This document shows positions 17,799 through 28,030 of a DNA stretch of 64,000 bases, in pieces. Position 1 is the stretch's first letter; every line of letters begins with the position of its first letter. A program made the position numbers and the translations under genes. This DNA is from Phycisphaerae bacterium (GTDB lineage Bacteria; Planctomycetota; Phycisphaerae; UBA1845; Fen-1342): assembly GCA_030612705.1 (NCBI GenBank), contig JAUWNI010000002.1, positions 1 to 64,000 of the forward strand. Reading direction: 5' to 3'. The notes below the pieces were generated by a model. That model was not told the origin of the DNA, did not search any database, and was given only the letters and a program-made list of their open reading frames with translations.

Positions 17799-20700
17799 TC
17801 ACGCCACATGTGGCGTTTCCACACGTTCCTCAAACCGGACGCTGACGCGTTTGCTGACGCCCGGCTCTTCCATCGTCACTCCGTATAACACGTCGGCGCG
17901 TTGCATCGTCCGCTTGTTGTGCGTGATCAAAACGAACTGCGACTGCGCCAAGAAATCATTCAACATGTTATTGAAACGATCAATGTTGGATTCATCAAGG
18001 GCCGCGTCAACTTCATCCAAAATTGCGAACGGCGACGGCTTGCGTTTGAAGACCGCGAACAACAGCGCTACTGCCGTCATCGTCTTCTCACCGCCCGACA
18101 GCAAAGAGATCGAACGCGGCTCTTTTCCCGGTGGTCTCGCTATGATTTCAATTCCGCACTCGAGCGGATTGTCGGGGTCTTCCAAAATGATATCGGCTTT
18201 TCCGCCTCCAAATAATTTGCGAAAGAGCTCAAGAAAATTTTCGCGTACTTCCTCGAAGCAACCCAAAAATCGCGCGCGCGACTCTTCGTCAAGCTCTTCG
18301 ATCAGTTTTTCAAGCCGCGCCACCGACGCCAACAAGTCGTCACGCTGCGTGATCAAATTCTCATAACGTGGCGATATCTCCTCGAGTTCGACAATCGCGT
18401 CGAGGTTTACGTTGCCCAATCGCGCGATCTTGCCACGCAATTCCTCGATCTCGTTCTTGATGGCCTCCCAGTCCTGGGCGGCGTGCTCGTACGACGCGTA
18501 GAGTTCGGCCAGATCGAGCGAAAGCTCCTCACTCACGCGCGCGACGAGGCTCTCCTTGCGAACCTCGATCTCACGCAGCTCAATCTCGCACTCGCGGAAG
18601 GTCTCATCGATCTTTTCGATTTCGCCGTGCAGCGCGCGAACCGCGGCCCCGCCGATTTCCATCTTTTGACGCGCGGCTTGACGCTCCTCGCGCAGCCGAA
18701 CAACCGCGGCCCGCTGCCGCTCGCACTGCTCGACCAGCTCAACCTGGCGCTGGAGACTGGCACGGCGTTCGTCCTCGGCCCGGGCAATGCGCTCGCCGGC
18801 CTCGGTGGCTTCCCGCTCGGCCCGCCGACGTTCGGCTCCCAGCGTTTCGAGCCGGGCGCGCAGCTCCTGAAGCGATTGCTCACGCGCGCCGCGCCGCTCG
18901 GCGGCGCGACCCACCTCGATCTGTGCCGCCGTCAGTTCCTGCACGAACCCGTTGACCGTGCTCTCGAACTCGCTCAGTTGACGCTCGAAGGTCTCGATCC
19001 GCGATTCATGCTTGCGATGAGTCTCCTCGATCACGTCACGCTCGACTTCGGCTTGTTGCGCTTGTTCCTTCGCCTCGGCGAGAAGCCGCTGCAATTCCGC
19101 CGACTCGCTCCGCAAGATCGTGCCTTCACGCTGCACGCGCTCGACCTCATCGCGCAAACGCACCAGTTCGGTCTGGGCGTCGGCGTGCTGCTTCTGGACG
19201 GTGGCGATCCGCTGCAAGAGCGACTCGCGCTGAAGACGCCGATCCGAAACCTGCTCTTCAAAACCCGCGCGCTCACGCGTCGCACGCTCGAGCCGCGTCT
19301 CGATCTCATCCACTTCAGCCTGGAGTTGACGAATCTGCGCCTTGCGGCTGATCAGCCCGACGACGCTCTTCGAGACGCCGACCGTCAGCCGACCGCCGCT
19401 CTCGACCGTGCTGCCGTCGAGAGTAATGAAGACGTAGCCGTCGGGAGCACCCTGGGCAAGAGCCAGGGCGCGTTCCATTACATCGACGACGATCGTTCGG
19501 CCGAGTAAACAGTCCGCGAGCGAGCGGTACTCATCGGCACAGCGCACCCACTCTGACGCCCGGGCGACGAAACCGGGCGCGTCGTGATAGCTGACGGTCG
19601 CGGTCCGTTCGACCAACCGGTCGAGGGCGATGACGCCGACCGGGCCGGGCAGTTCGCCGCGGCGGTTCAGCTCGGCGAGGAAAGCGTAGCCGTCACGGAC
19701 GACGACTTGGTTCTCGAAACGTGCGAGCACGGCTTCCAAAGTGCTGACGCGCGGATCATCAATCCGGATCACGTCCGCGACCAGGCCGACGACACTGCCC
19801 GTTGAATTCGCGTCACTCTCCCGCCATTCGAGCAGCCAACGGGCGCCCTGATCAACACCCTCCTGGCGGCGTTCGAGGTCTTCGAGCAGATCGAGTCGCG
19901 AGAGCACGCCGCTACGGACTTCCTTTTGCTCAGCGGTCTGTTGCTCGATCTGATCAATCTGCTCTTCAAGCTGGGCGAGTCGCGATTCCAAACCGCGGAG
20001 TTGCTCGGCTAGATCGCTCGACTCCTGGTCGAGCCGGCCGGTACGCTGTTCCAGCTCGACATGACGTTCGGTGAGGTCGGATTGCCGCGCCTGGACCTGT
20101 TGTCGTCGCTCGCCGGCGGAGGCAAGCCGGGCTTCGAGGCGTTGTTGACGCTGCTGGAGATTCTCCAATTCGTTGTGCAACCGGCTCGAGTGGCGGGCCG
20201 CTTCAAACGCAGCCGATCGCTCGCGCTCGAGCGCGCCGCGGGCATCGTCGAGTCGGCCGGCGGCGGCGGCACGCTCGGATTCGAGCTCGGTAATCCGACC
20301 GGCGTCTCGCTGCTCCGACTCAACCATTTCCCGCACGGATTGCTCATCATGCTGGACGCGATCGGCGAGTTCTCCGACCTGCCGAGCAGCCTCTTGAGCG
20401 TGCTGCCGGCGATGTTGCCGGGTCTCGTCGAGTTCACTCAAGCGGCGCTCGCCCTGCGTAATGCGCTCGGCGACGGCACTCTGCTCGGTTTCCAGTTCGC
20501 GCAGTTGTTCTTCGGCCTGCTGGATCTGCTCGTCGAGCGCTTGGGCGGCGTGTTCCAGCTCGGCGGCGTCGGCGTCACGCTTGGCCAACTCGGCCCGCAT
20601 CGCGTGCAACTGATCTGAATACTCGCGGCCGCGCGCCTGTTGCCGGATGAGCGCCTCTTCGAACTCGTGATACTCGGCCAGCGAAAAGGCGGAGCGCAAC

Positions 20701-21371
20701 TCTCGCAGCCGCGTGTCATATTCCTGAAAATTGCGGGCCTTGCCGGCAGCGAGCTTGACGCTGCGCAAATGTTTTCCAAGCTCCTCGGCAACATCGTTGA
20801 GCCGCAGTAGATTGCTATGTGTGCGCTCGAGTTTCCGCTGGGCCTCGGCCCGGCGAACACGATAGCGGCTGATGCCGGCTGCCTCCTCGAAGATCTCGCG
20901 ACGTTCCAGCGGACTGGCCTGGAGCAACGCATCGACGCGACCCTGCTCGATCACGCTGTAGGCGTCCACGCCGACGCCGGTGTCCAGCAGAAGATCGCGG
21001 ATATCCTTCATCCGGCAGCGTTTTCCATTCAGACGATATTCGCTGTCGCCGTTGCGATATAGAAGTCGGCCGACGATGACCTCCTCATCGTCGCGGGCAA
21101 GGAGCTGCCGGGAGTTGTCGAACGTCAGGCGCACTTCGGCAAAGTTGGCGGGCTTGCGGGAGCGCGAGCCCGCAAAGACAACGTCGAGCATCCTCGTGCC
21201 GCGAAGCGTGCGCGCGGACTGCTCGCCGAGCACCCAGCGGACGGCGTCGAGCACGTTGCTCTTGCCGCAGCCGTTGGGACCGACGATCGCGGTAAGTCCG
21301 GAGCCGAAGTCGAACTCGGTCCGATCCGCGAAGCTCTTAAAGCCGTGAAGAATGATTCGCTTAAGGAACAC
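17799..21371 (-). CDS. smc: Chromosome segregation protein SMC
   Basis: MFLKRIILHGFKSFADRTEFDF, GPNGCGKSN, long coiled coils, central hinge, LSGGEKTMTAVALLFAVF and FAILDEVDAALDESN. Confidence 0.97.
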   Translation of the reverse strand: MFLKRIILHGFKSFADRTEFDFGSGLTAIVGPNGCGKSNVLDAVRWVLGEQSARTLRGTRMLDVVFAGSRSRKPANFAEVRLTFDNSRQLLARDDEEVIVGRLLYRNGDSEYRLNGKRCRMKDIRDLLLDTGVGVDAYSVIEQGRVDALLQASPLERREIFEEAAGISRYRVRRAEAQRKLERTHSNLLRLNDVAEELGKHLRSVKLAAGKARNFQEYDTRLRELRSAFSLAEYHEFEEALIRQQARGREYSDQLHAMRAELAKRDADAAELEHAAQALDEQIQQAEEQLRELETEQSAVAERITQGERRLSELDETRQHRRQHAQEAARQVGELADRVQHDEQSVREMVESEQRDAGRITELESERAAAAGRLDDARGALERERSAAFEAARHSSRLHNELENLQQRQQRLEARLASAGERRQQVQARQSDLTERHVELEQRTGRLDQESSDLAEQLRGLESRLAQLEEQIDQIEQQTAEQKEVRSGVLSRLDLLEDLERRQEGVDQGARWLLEWRESDANSTGSVVGLVADVIRIDDPRVSTLEAVLARFENQVVVRDGYAFLAELNRRGELPGPVGVIALDRLVERTATVSYHDAPGFVARASEWVRCADEYRSLADCLLGRTIVVDVMERALALAQGAPDGYVFITLDGSTVESGGRLTVGVSKSVVGLISRKAQIRQLQAEVDEIETRLERATRERAGFEEQVSDRRLQRESLLQRIATVQKQHADAQTELVRLRDEVERVQREGTILRSESAELQRLLAEAKEQAQQAEVERDVIEETHRKHESRIETFERQLSEFESTVNGFVQELTAAQIEVGRAAERRGAREQSLQELRARLETLGAERRRAEREATEAGERIARAEDERRASLQRQVELVEQCERQRAAVVRLREERQAARQKMEIGGAAVRALHGEIEKIDETFRECEIELREIEVRKESLVARVSEELSLDLAELYASYEHAAQDWEAIKNEIEELRGKIARLGNVNLDAIVELEEISPRYENLITQRDDLLASVARLEKLIEELDEESRARFLGCFEEVRENFLELFRKLFGGGKADIILEDPDNPLECGIEIIARPPGKEPRSISLLSGGEKTMTAVALLFAVFKRKPSPFAILDEVDAALDESNIDRFNNMLNDFLAQSQFVLITHNKRTMQRADVLYGVTMEEPGVSKRVSVRFEERVETPHVA

Positions 21372-21504
21372 GCTTGTGGTCTCGTCAGCCGCGCGTCAGC
21401 GCACCCGCGTGGGTGTCGCCGCACCAATAACGCAAGATATAGTAGCTATCGACCGCGGGCAGTACAAGAAACTCCACAAAGTAATTGCGACACGACGACA
21501 ACTA

Positions 21505-22476
21505 TCAGAGTGGCAAGCGCGGCTTGGATTGCATCTCGTCCAACCGCGAAGCGTAGGTTCGCGCTTGTTCGACATCGCGGTGGAGCTGCGCGACAAGCCC
21601 GTCCGAGCTCGAAAAACGTACCTGGTCACGAATCTTGTTGAAAAAGTGCAAGCCGAGCGGCTGCCCGTGCAACTCGCCTGAGTAATTGAGCAGAAACGCT
21701 TCGACACAGGGTTGTGTTTGACCGAACGTCGGTTGCGGCCCCACGTTCACCGCCGCCAAGTGCAGCGTGTCATCCGCGAGTTGCGCGACGGCGATATACA
21801 CGGCCTGGCGCGGCAGCAGTTGCGGGATCTCGGCGAGGTTGGCGGTTGGAAAACCGAGCGTCACGCCGCGATGCTCTCCGGTGGTGACGGTGCCGGTGAT
21901 GCGATGTGGCCGGCCGAGCATGGTGTTGGCATCGGAAAGCCGACCGTCCCGCAATGCCCGGCGAATCGCGGAACTGTTGATGGCCGGATTGTCGGCAAGC
22001 TCATCGCTGTGCAGCTCCTCGACCACGGTCACGTCGAAATTGAAGCGCGGAGCGCAGCGACGAAGCGTCTCGGCGGAACCTCCGCGACCACGGCCGAAGT
22101 TAAACGTGGGACCCTCGATAATCACGCGCGGCCCGCAGGACTCGACCAACTCGCTCAGAAACTGTTCGGCGGTCTTGTCGAGCAACTCGCGCGTGCTGTG
22201 CATGACGATGGCCGCATCGACGCCGAGCGCTTCGAGCAGGGCGATCTTTTCGGATAAGGTGGTCAGGCGGGCCGGGGTACGCTGCGGGGCGACGATCGCA
22301 AGCGGGTGCGGCTCAAATGTCAGGGCGACGACGGAGGCGTTCAAGTCGCGGGCTTTCGCGCGGGCGGCATCGACGAGTCGGCGGTGCCCGAGGTGTACGC
22401 CGTCGAAGTTGCCGACCGTCAGCACGATTTCGCCGGCGGGCGGCTGATACTTTTCGATTCCCTGGTAGACTTTCAT
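21505..22476 (-). CDS. ribF: Bifunctional riboflavin kinase / FAD synthetase RibF
   Basis: LTVGNFDGVHLGHRRLV, FGRGRGGSAETL, GRPHRITGTVTTGEHRGVTLGFPTANL. Confidence 0.95.
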   Translation of the reverse strand: MKVYQGIEKYQPPAGEIVLTVGNFDGVHLGHRRLVDAARAKARDLNASVVALTFEPHPLAIVAPQRTPARLTTLSEKIALLEALGVDAAIVMHSTRELLDKTAEQFLSELVESCGPRVIIEGPTFNFGRGRGGSAETLRRCAPRFNFDVTVVEELHSDELADNPAINSSAIRRALRDGRLSDANTMLGRPHRITGTVTTGEHRGVTLGFPTANLAEIPQLLPRQAVYIAVAQLADDTLHLAAVNVGPQPTFGQTQPCVEAFLLNYSGELHGQPLGLHFFNKIRDQVRFSSSDGLVAQLHRDVEQARTYASRLDEMQSKPRLPL

Positions 22477-22499
22477 GTTTATGGAGCGCAGTGCGTTTA

Positions 22500-22991
22500 T
22501 CACTTTTTCAGCACGTCGCCGAAGCCCAGGTCCTTTGCTTTAGTGCGGAACTCGCTCTCGGGCATCCACTGCGAATTAAAATGTTCCCCGTCGAACAAGA
22601 TCACGATGCGACCGTCGGTCCGCACGAAAAACCGGACCGGTTTCTTCAGACAGCAAACCCCGACCTTCCCCTGACTGTCGTAAAACATGTTGAAGTAGTA
22701 ACGTTTACGTTCCTTACTCAGCTCTTGGGTGCTCGGAAACATCAGCGGCGGGCCTAGCCTGCTGGAATACTCTTCCTGCAAGACGGTGGCAACTACTCGA
22801 CCCTTCTTACGCTCGACACGCAACTGCTGGGTGTCACGATTGTGCAAGGCCGCCAGAATCATCACCACGGCCACGACCACAAACACGGCAAGGCGTCGCC
22901 AGAGGCGTTTGCGTCGCTGCACGAGCGTGTACACCCGGGCGCGTTGGGTAACAACCTCGTCGGTACGCGTGGCTGGTTCGGCCGTGGTCAT
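22500..22991 (-). CDS. Hypothetical single-TM protein
   Basis: One N-terminal TM helix; compact locus next to ribF. Confidence 0.65.
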   Translation of the reverse strand: MTTAEPATRTDEVVTQRARVYTLVQRRKRLWRRLAVFVVVAVVMILAALHNRDTQQLRVERKKGRVVATVLQEEYSSRLGPPLMFPSTQELSKERKRYYFNMFYDSQGKVGVCCLKKPVRFFVRTDGRIVILFDGEHFNSQWMPESEFRTKAKDLGFGDVLKK

Positions 22992-23102
22992 GCGGGCACT
23001 TTCGTGAGTTAGAGAAAAAGCAACCCCGTTTCTATTCTTCAGACAATTCTATCCGGTCGCGGTTGGGGGTAAAGTGTCGGCGGGTTGGTACGAGGTTCCG
23101 TG

Positions 23103-23309
23103 ATGCCGCTGTCGGGCACTGAACAGGTCGCGATTGTAGCCGCCGGAGCGGTCTTGACGCTGTTGTTGGGCGTGGCGCTATTGTATTGGATTGACCAGGA
23201 ATGGCGCACGCTGGACGCGCGGCAGCGGCGCGGCAGCGACACTTCGGACCGTCGCCAGGCGGAAGACGAAGCGGAGCAACCGCCGACCGATCCACCGTCA
23301 GGAAGTTGA
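23103..23309 (+). CDS. Small single-TM protein
   Basis: MPLSGTEQVAIVAAGAVLTLLLGVALLYWIDQEWRTLDARQRRG; short ORF. Confidence 0.5.
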   Translation: MPLSGTEQVAIVAAGAVLTLLLGVALLYWIDQEWRTLDARQRRGSDTSDRRQAEDEAEQPPTDPPSGS

Positions 23310-23339
23310 GGCTTCACCATCCCGGCTGATCGATATAGT

Positions 23340-24623
23340 TTGGGCGTACCGTCGTCGCCGACCGACCGCACGCCGCCCGCTTGTTTGCTCGTGCTCTCAA
23401 CGATGATGTTTTTGGAGCACGCGGTGATGGGGTCGTGGGTGCCGCTGCTGCAACTGCACCTGCAAGACCTGCACTTCAGCGGAACGCAAATCGGGTCGCT
23501 CTACGCGACACTGGCGATCGCGTCGATCATCGCCCCGTGGCTCGGGGGGCAACTTGCCGATCGAATCATGCCGGCCCAACGGGTGATGTTCATCAGTCAT
23601 CTGTGCGGGGCGGTCCTGCTGTGGTATGCGGCGGCGGCGACGCGTTACGAAACCATTTTGATCCTGCTGTTCCTGAACGCGATGGTCTACATGCCGACAC
23701 TCGCGCTGAGCAACATGATCGTGTTTCGACATCTGGCGGACCGAAATCGGGAATACGGGCGCGTCCGGCTGTGGGGGACGGCGAGCTGGATCATCGTCGC
23801 GGCAGCGCTGGGCATCTGGCTGAGCAAGCCGAGTTGGCTGCCGGGGGCCGCCAGCGCCGGCACGGTGGACAGCCTGCGGCTGGGAGCGATCGTATCCGTG
23901 ATACTGGCGTTTTTCTGTCTGGTGTTGCCCGCGACGCCGCCCGAAAACGGCACCCGTCGTTCAAATCTGGCCGCGCTGGGCGCGTTGCGGATGTTGCGCG
24001 ATCGCTCGTGCGCTGTGCTGTTGTTGGTCAGCTTTTTCCTGGCGATGGGGATGCCGTTTGTTTATCCGTTCGGCGGCTTGTTTCTGCGATCGCAGGGCGT
24101 GTCGGACGCGGGCATCTCGCCGCTGATGTCGATCGGGCAGGTGGGTGAGATTATCGTCTTTCTGCTGCTGGCATTTTCCCTGCGGCACTTGGGCTTCAAG
24201 ATAATGTTTCTGATCGGCATCGCGTGCTGGGCGATCCGGTTCGGGATCTGGTCGATCGGCGGGCCGTGGCCGCTGATCGTGGCTTCGATCACCCTGAACG
24301 GTTTTTGCTACGCGTTCGTATTCGGGCTTGGTCAGATGTTTGTCGACCAACGCTCCGATCCGGACACCCGCGCCAGCGCCCAGGCCCTGCACCAGGTCAT
24401 GACGTTCGGCGTCGGAATGTGGCTTGGAAATATGATCGGCGGCGCGGCACTCGATTTCTTCCAACACAAGCTGCCCGACGGCACGATCATCACCGACTTT
24501 ACACAGGTATACTACTGGCCGGCGTTGGGGGCGGCGGTGTGCTTCGTGATTTTCGCGCTCTTTTTCAAGACGCCCACGCCGCGCGAAGCTCGGCCAGCGC
24601 CGCCGCCTGATCTCCCCATGTAA
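23340..24623 (+). CDS. MFS transporter, nucleoside:H+ symporter-like
   Basis: 12-TM pattern with FSGTQIGSLYATLAIASIIAPWLGGQLADRI; start uncertain (23340 or ~23400). Confidence 0.85.
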   Translation: MGVPSSPTDRTPPACLLVLSTMMFLEHAVMGSWVPLLQLHLQDLHFSGTQIGSLYATLAIASIIAPWLGGQLADRIMPAQRVMFISHLCGAVLLWYAAAATRYETILILLFLNAMVYMPTLALSNMIVFRHLADRNREYGRVRLWGTASWIIVAAALGIWLSKPSWLPGAASAGTVDSLRLGAIVSVILAFFCLVLPATPPENGTRRSNLAALGALRMLRDRSCAVLLLVSFFLAMGMPFVYPFGGLFLRSQGVSDAGISPLMSIGQVGEIIVFLLLAFSLRHLGFKIMFLIGIACWAIRFGIWSIGGPWPLIVASITLNGFCYAFVFGLGQMFVDQRSDPDTRASAQALHQVMTFGVGMWLGNMIGGAALDFFQHKLPDGTIITDFTQVYYWPALGAAVCFVIFALFFKTPTPREARPAPPPDLPM

Positions 24624-27534
24624 AGCTCTGATCGTCGCGGACCAGGCCAATCCGGTCGAAGCTCACGTTCCGCTCGTTCAGCAGCGTTTCAAAACCGCGC
24701 GGGTCGGCCGTTTCAACGAGGTAGGCGGCACGGCATTCGGCAAACGGCGCGATCCGGGACGTGTCCGACACAGTCAATTCGACGCCGCGGTCGCCGGCGA
24801 TCGCCATCTCGGCCACGGCCACCAGCCAGCCGCCGTCGCTCGAATCGTGACAGGCCGCAACCAATCCACGTTTGATCGCGTCGGCAACCGCCGCGTGCAC
24901 CACGGCAGCCTCGGCCGGCGAATAATTAATCCGCGGCAACCCGCCGACCAGGTAAATTTGATTACCGGGCTGCTTGAGATCCGACGTGACACAAGTGCCG
25001 ACGTCGTCAATCAGGCTCACCGCGCTGATCAGCAACGTGCCGGGGATGCTCAGCCGACTGTTCTGACGAACTCGCCGGGCCGTGACCTCGAAAACACGCC
25101 GCCCATCGGGGAAATCGCGCTGATCACGCTCAGCATACCGCCCCATGACCTCCAACAAGTCATCAATGTCGGCGGCGTGCAGGGCGAACTCGTTATTAAG
25201 TGAGTCCTTGCCCGAGATGAACGGGACGCCATAGGCCTTGGCGGCGTCGTAGCAACCCTGGCAGGCACGGACGATGGCCCCGAGCCGGCGCGACTCGTCG
25301 CAGCTTCCCCAGCAGAAGTTGTCGAGGATCGCCGTCCGGGCCGGATCCCCCCCTACCGCAACCACGTTGCGGAGCGCTTCGTCGATCGAGGCAACCGCGG
25401 TCCAATACGGATCAACATCAGATAGGTGTGCCGCGTTGCCACAGCCGATGGCAATCCCACGCGCGGAATCGAGCCGCGGCCGCAAGACGGCGGCATCGCC
25501 CGGCCCGTTGCCGGGGCCGCCCAACGGCTTGACCACGCTGCCCCCCTGCACTTCATGGTCATATTGGCGAATAATCCATTCTTTACTAGCGACGGTCGGC
25601 CAATGCAGCAAGGACTTCAACCGCTCCAGCGTTTCACCAGCGGGCGAGACCCCCGCACCTCCTCCAGCGCTTTGTCGTTCGGCCATCTCCGGCCGCCACT
25701 CGGCGATCCTTTCACGCTTCGGCAAACCGTGGTGGAGAAAACGCATGTCGAGGTCACCAACGACGATCCCGCCATAGCGGATAATCAAGCGTGCGGCGGC
25801 GGTGTCGTCGCTGCCGAAGGTTCCGATGACGGTCGCTTCGACTTCCTCCCGGCGCATGATCTCCATGATCCGGTCGATGTTGGCGGGCGGGACTGCGAGC
25901 ACCATGCGTTCCTGGGCCTCGCTGATCCAGATTTCGTCGTAGCGCAGCCCGGCGTACTTGAGGGGGACGTTCTCCAGATCGACCACAGCGCCGGTTTCCT
26001 CGCCCATCTCGCCGACGGCACTGCTGAGCCCCCCGGCCCCGCAGTCTGTGATAGCTGTGTACAGGCAGCCGCTCTCGTGATCGCGAGCCTGGAGGATCGC
26101 GTCGAGGCAACGCTTTTCGGTGATGGCGTTGCCGATCTGGACGGCGTGCGAGAACTCGTCGGCGTGCGTATCGGTCAGTTCGGCGGAGGAGAACGTTGCG
26201 CCGTGAATACCGTCACGACCGGTGCGGCCGCCGATGAGAAGAACGAGGTCGCCCACGCGGGCGGCTTTTTGGACCTTATCGCGTGGGATGAGTCCGACGC
26301 AGCCGACGTAGACGAGGGGATTTCCGAGGTAACGAGGGTCGAAGCAGACGGCACCGTTGACGGTCGGGATGCCCATGCGGTTCCCGTAGTCGGAGACCCC
26401 GCCGACGATGCCGCGGAGGATACGTCGGGGGTGCAGAACGCCTTTCGGCAACACATCTTGTGGCCAGTCAGAAGGCGCGACGCAAAATATATTGGTATTA
26501 GCAATTGGACGAGCACCCAGCCCACAACCCATGACGTCGCGAACGCAACCGCCGACGCCGGTGGCGGCCCCGCCATAGGGTTCGATCGCCGAGGGGTGGT
26601 TGTGCGTCTCGACCTTGAAGGCGATCCCAAAGTCATCGTCGAAAGCAATGACGCCGGCGTTATCGACGAAAACCGAGAGGCATTCGGGCCCGCGCCCGTC
26701 GGCGATCAACTCCTCGGTCGCGCGCGCGATCGTATCTTTGAGGAGGTTCTCATAGCGGATTTCGACGGGTGAGCTTTGATCCGCGACAGCGCCCATCGGT
26801 GCCCCGCGATAGACGATCGCGCTTTTCAGCGTTTTGTGCACGCAGTGTTCGGACCACGTCTGTGCAAGCATTTCGAGTTCGATGTCGGTCGGGTCGCGGT
26901 CGAGATCGCGGAAGTGTTGCTGAATCGCGCACATCTCGTCCAGCGACAGAAACAGATGCCCATCTCGCGAGAGAGTTTGCAAACCGGCATCGTCGAGGTC
27001 ACGCATTCTGACGTGCCGCAATTCAAAATCGAAAACGGGCGGCTTCGGTGCGGGACGGACGCCCGCGGTACCGAGCACGACCTGCTCGATGCAATCGTTG
27101 GCCAGAACGCGTGTGACGGCGGCGAGCACGTCGTCTCCGCGGACCAAACCCGTCAGGACGTAACGCCGAGCCGTGCGAACGAGATCGACAGCGTGACCTT
27201 CGGCACGCAGTTCGGCCAGCGTGCTCTCGGCTACCGGGTCCATCACGCCGGGCTTGGGATGCACCTCGACGGAGATCTCGACCGGGTTGCATGTCGGCTG
27301 CTCGTCTTCGCCCAGTACGACGGCCAATTCGGTGACCGCGTCAACCAGGAGTCCATGAGCGATTTGTTCGGCCTCCGGGCGAGTCAGCACGCCTTCCAAA
27401 AAGAATAATCGCGACGACCGCAGGTGCTTGAGCTCGACGAGCCCCGCCTCACGAAGTTGCAGCCTTAGTGCGTCGTCGAATGCCGCCCCGAGTTGCTCGT
27501 TACGGCGGCCGATTTCGATCCGATATACGGGCAT
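24565..27534 (-). CDS. purL: Phosphoribosylformylglycinamidine synthase (PurL) with two N-terminal PurS-like segments
   Basis: AQTWSEHCVHKT, FKVETHNHPSAIEPYGGAATGVGGCVRDV, GCGAGGLSSAVGEMGE, CHDSSDGGW. Confidence 0.96.
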   Translation of the reverse strand: MPVYRIEIGRRNEQLGAAFDDALRLQLREAGLVELKHLRSSRLFFLEGVLTRPEAEQIAHGLLVDAVTELAVVLGEDEQPTCNPVEISVEVHPKPGVMDPVAESTLAELRAEGHAVDLVRTARRYVLTGLVRGDDVLAAVTRVLANDCIEQVVLGTAGVRPAPKPPVFDFELRHVRMRDLDDAGLQTLSRDGHLFLSLDEMCAIQQHFRDLDRDPTDIELEMLAQTWSEHCVHKTLKSAIVYRGAPMGAVADQSSPVEIRYENLLKDTIARATEELIADGRGPECLSVFVDNAGVIAFDDDFGIAFKVETHNHPSAIEPYGGAATGVGGCVRDVMGCGLGARPIANTNIFCVAPSDWPQDVLPKGVLHPRRILRGIVGGVSDYGNRMGIPTVNGAVCFDPRYLGNPLVYVGCVGLIPRDKVQKAARVGDLVLLIGGRTGRDGIHGATFSSAELTDTHADEFSHAVQIGNAITEKRCLDAILQARDHESGCLYTAITDCGAGGLSSAVGEMGEETGAVVDLENVPLKYAGLRYDEIWISEAQERMVLAVPPANIDRIMEIMRREEVEATVIGTFGSDDTAAARLIIRYGGIVVGDLDMRFLHHGLPKRERIAEWRPEMAERQSAGGGAGVSPAGETLERLKSLLHWPTVASKEWIIRQYDHEVQGGSVVKPLGGPGNGPGDAAVLRPRLDSARGIAIGCGNAAHLSDVDPYWTAVASIDEALRNVVAVGGDPARTAILDNFCWGSCDESRRLGAIVRACQGCYDAAKAYGVPFISGKDSLNNEFALHAADIDDLLEVMGRYAERDQRDFPDGRRVFEVTARRVRQNSRLSIPGTLLISAVSLIDDVGTCVTSDLKQPGNQIYLVGGLPRINYSPAEAAVVHAAVADAIKRGLVAACHDSSDGGWLVAVAEMAIAGDRGVELTVSDTSRIAPFAECRAAYLVETADPRGFETLLNERNVSFDRIGLVRDDQSFTWGDQAAALAELRAAWAS

Positions 27535-27646
27535 GGCTTCCCTCAGACTCCGCCGGTTTAGGTCAAACGCGCGACAGTGTCAAAGATGTGATCATACTTG
27601 TTGCGGGCGGATTCGTCGCCGGGGCGCGGCCAAGCGCTTCGGATAC

Positions 27647-27742
27647 GGGTGAGTGTCAAGAAATAGGGTGGCCACGAAAATGTGTGGTATCTGAATGTCA
27701 TTCCGACCGTGTCCACCGACGGCGGACACGCGGAGGAATCTA
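27647..27742 (+). repeat. A-type repeat
   Basis: GGTGAGTGTCA...CTGAATGTCATTCCGACCGTGTCC...CGGAGGAATCTAGTGC, same as 40319-40398. Confidence 0.8.
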
Positions 27743-27861
27743 GTGCGTTGCCACTGCTAAAGATGCGGGTTGTAGCGTCGGCTCCCTGCGGCACGTCGAC
27801 GCGCGGACGCCTCACGACAGCCTGCGTCGGGCACGGAGACCCGACGTAACGTGTGGCACCG
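27740..27861. repeat. C-type CTAG/TIR element, inverted relative to 40557-40698, right end degenerate
   Basis: CTAGTGCGTTGCCACTGCTAAAGATGCGGGTTGTAGCGTCGG...CGTCGGGCACGGAGACCCGACG. Confidence 0.85.
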
Positions 27862-27924
27862 GTTTCCATCCGGTCAGACGCCGCATTCGCTCCGCCCTCC
27901 CCCGCGCGAACACCAACCCTACAC

Positions 27925-27961
27925 AAAAACCGCCGGCGGCGACACGCGCAACCGGCGGTTT
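27925..27961 (-). terminator. Rho-independent terminator for the Kelch gene
   Basis: AAACCGCCGG ... CCGGCGGTTT 10 bp stem; minus-strand side followed by TTTTT. Confidence 0.7.
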
Positions 27962-28030
27962 CCGAGAGCTTCGACAGTCTGGGCCGAGCTCCCCATCTCG
28001 ACTCAGTACTCCTCAATCCTTAACCCGTAG

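Noticed and set aside
18483-19508. 341-aa plus-strand ORF antisense to smc
   Set aside because: Leu-rich antisense shadow of a coiled-coil gene; no ribosome-binding site or recognisable domain.
25426-26772. 448-aa plus-strand ORF antisense to purL
   Set aside because: Antisense shadow of a highly conserved enzyme gene; composition typical of GC-rich spurious ORFs.
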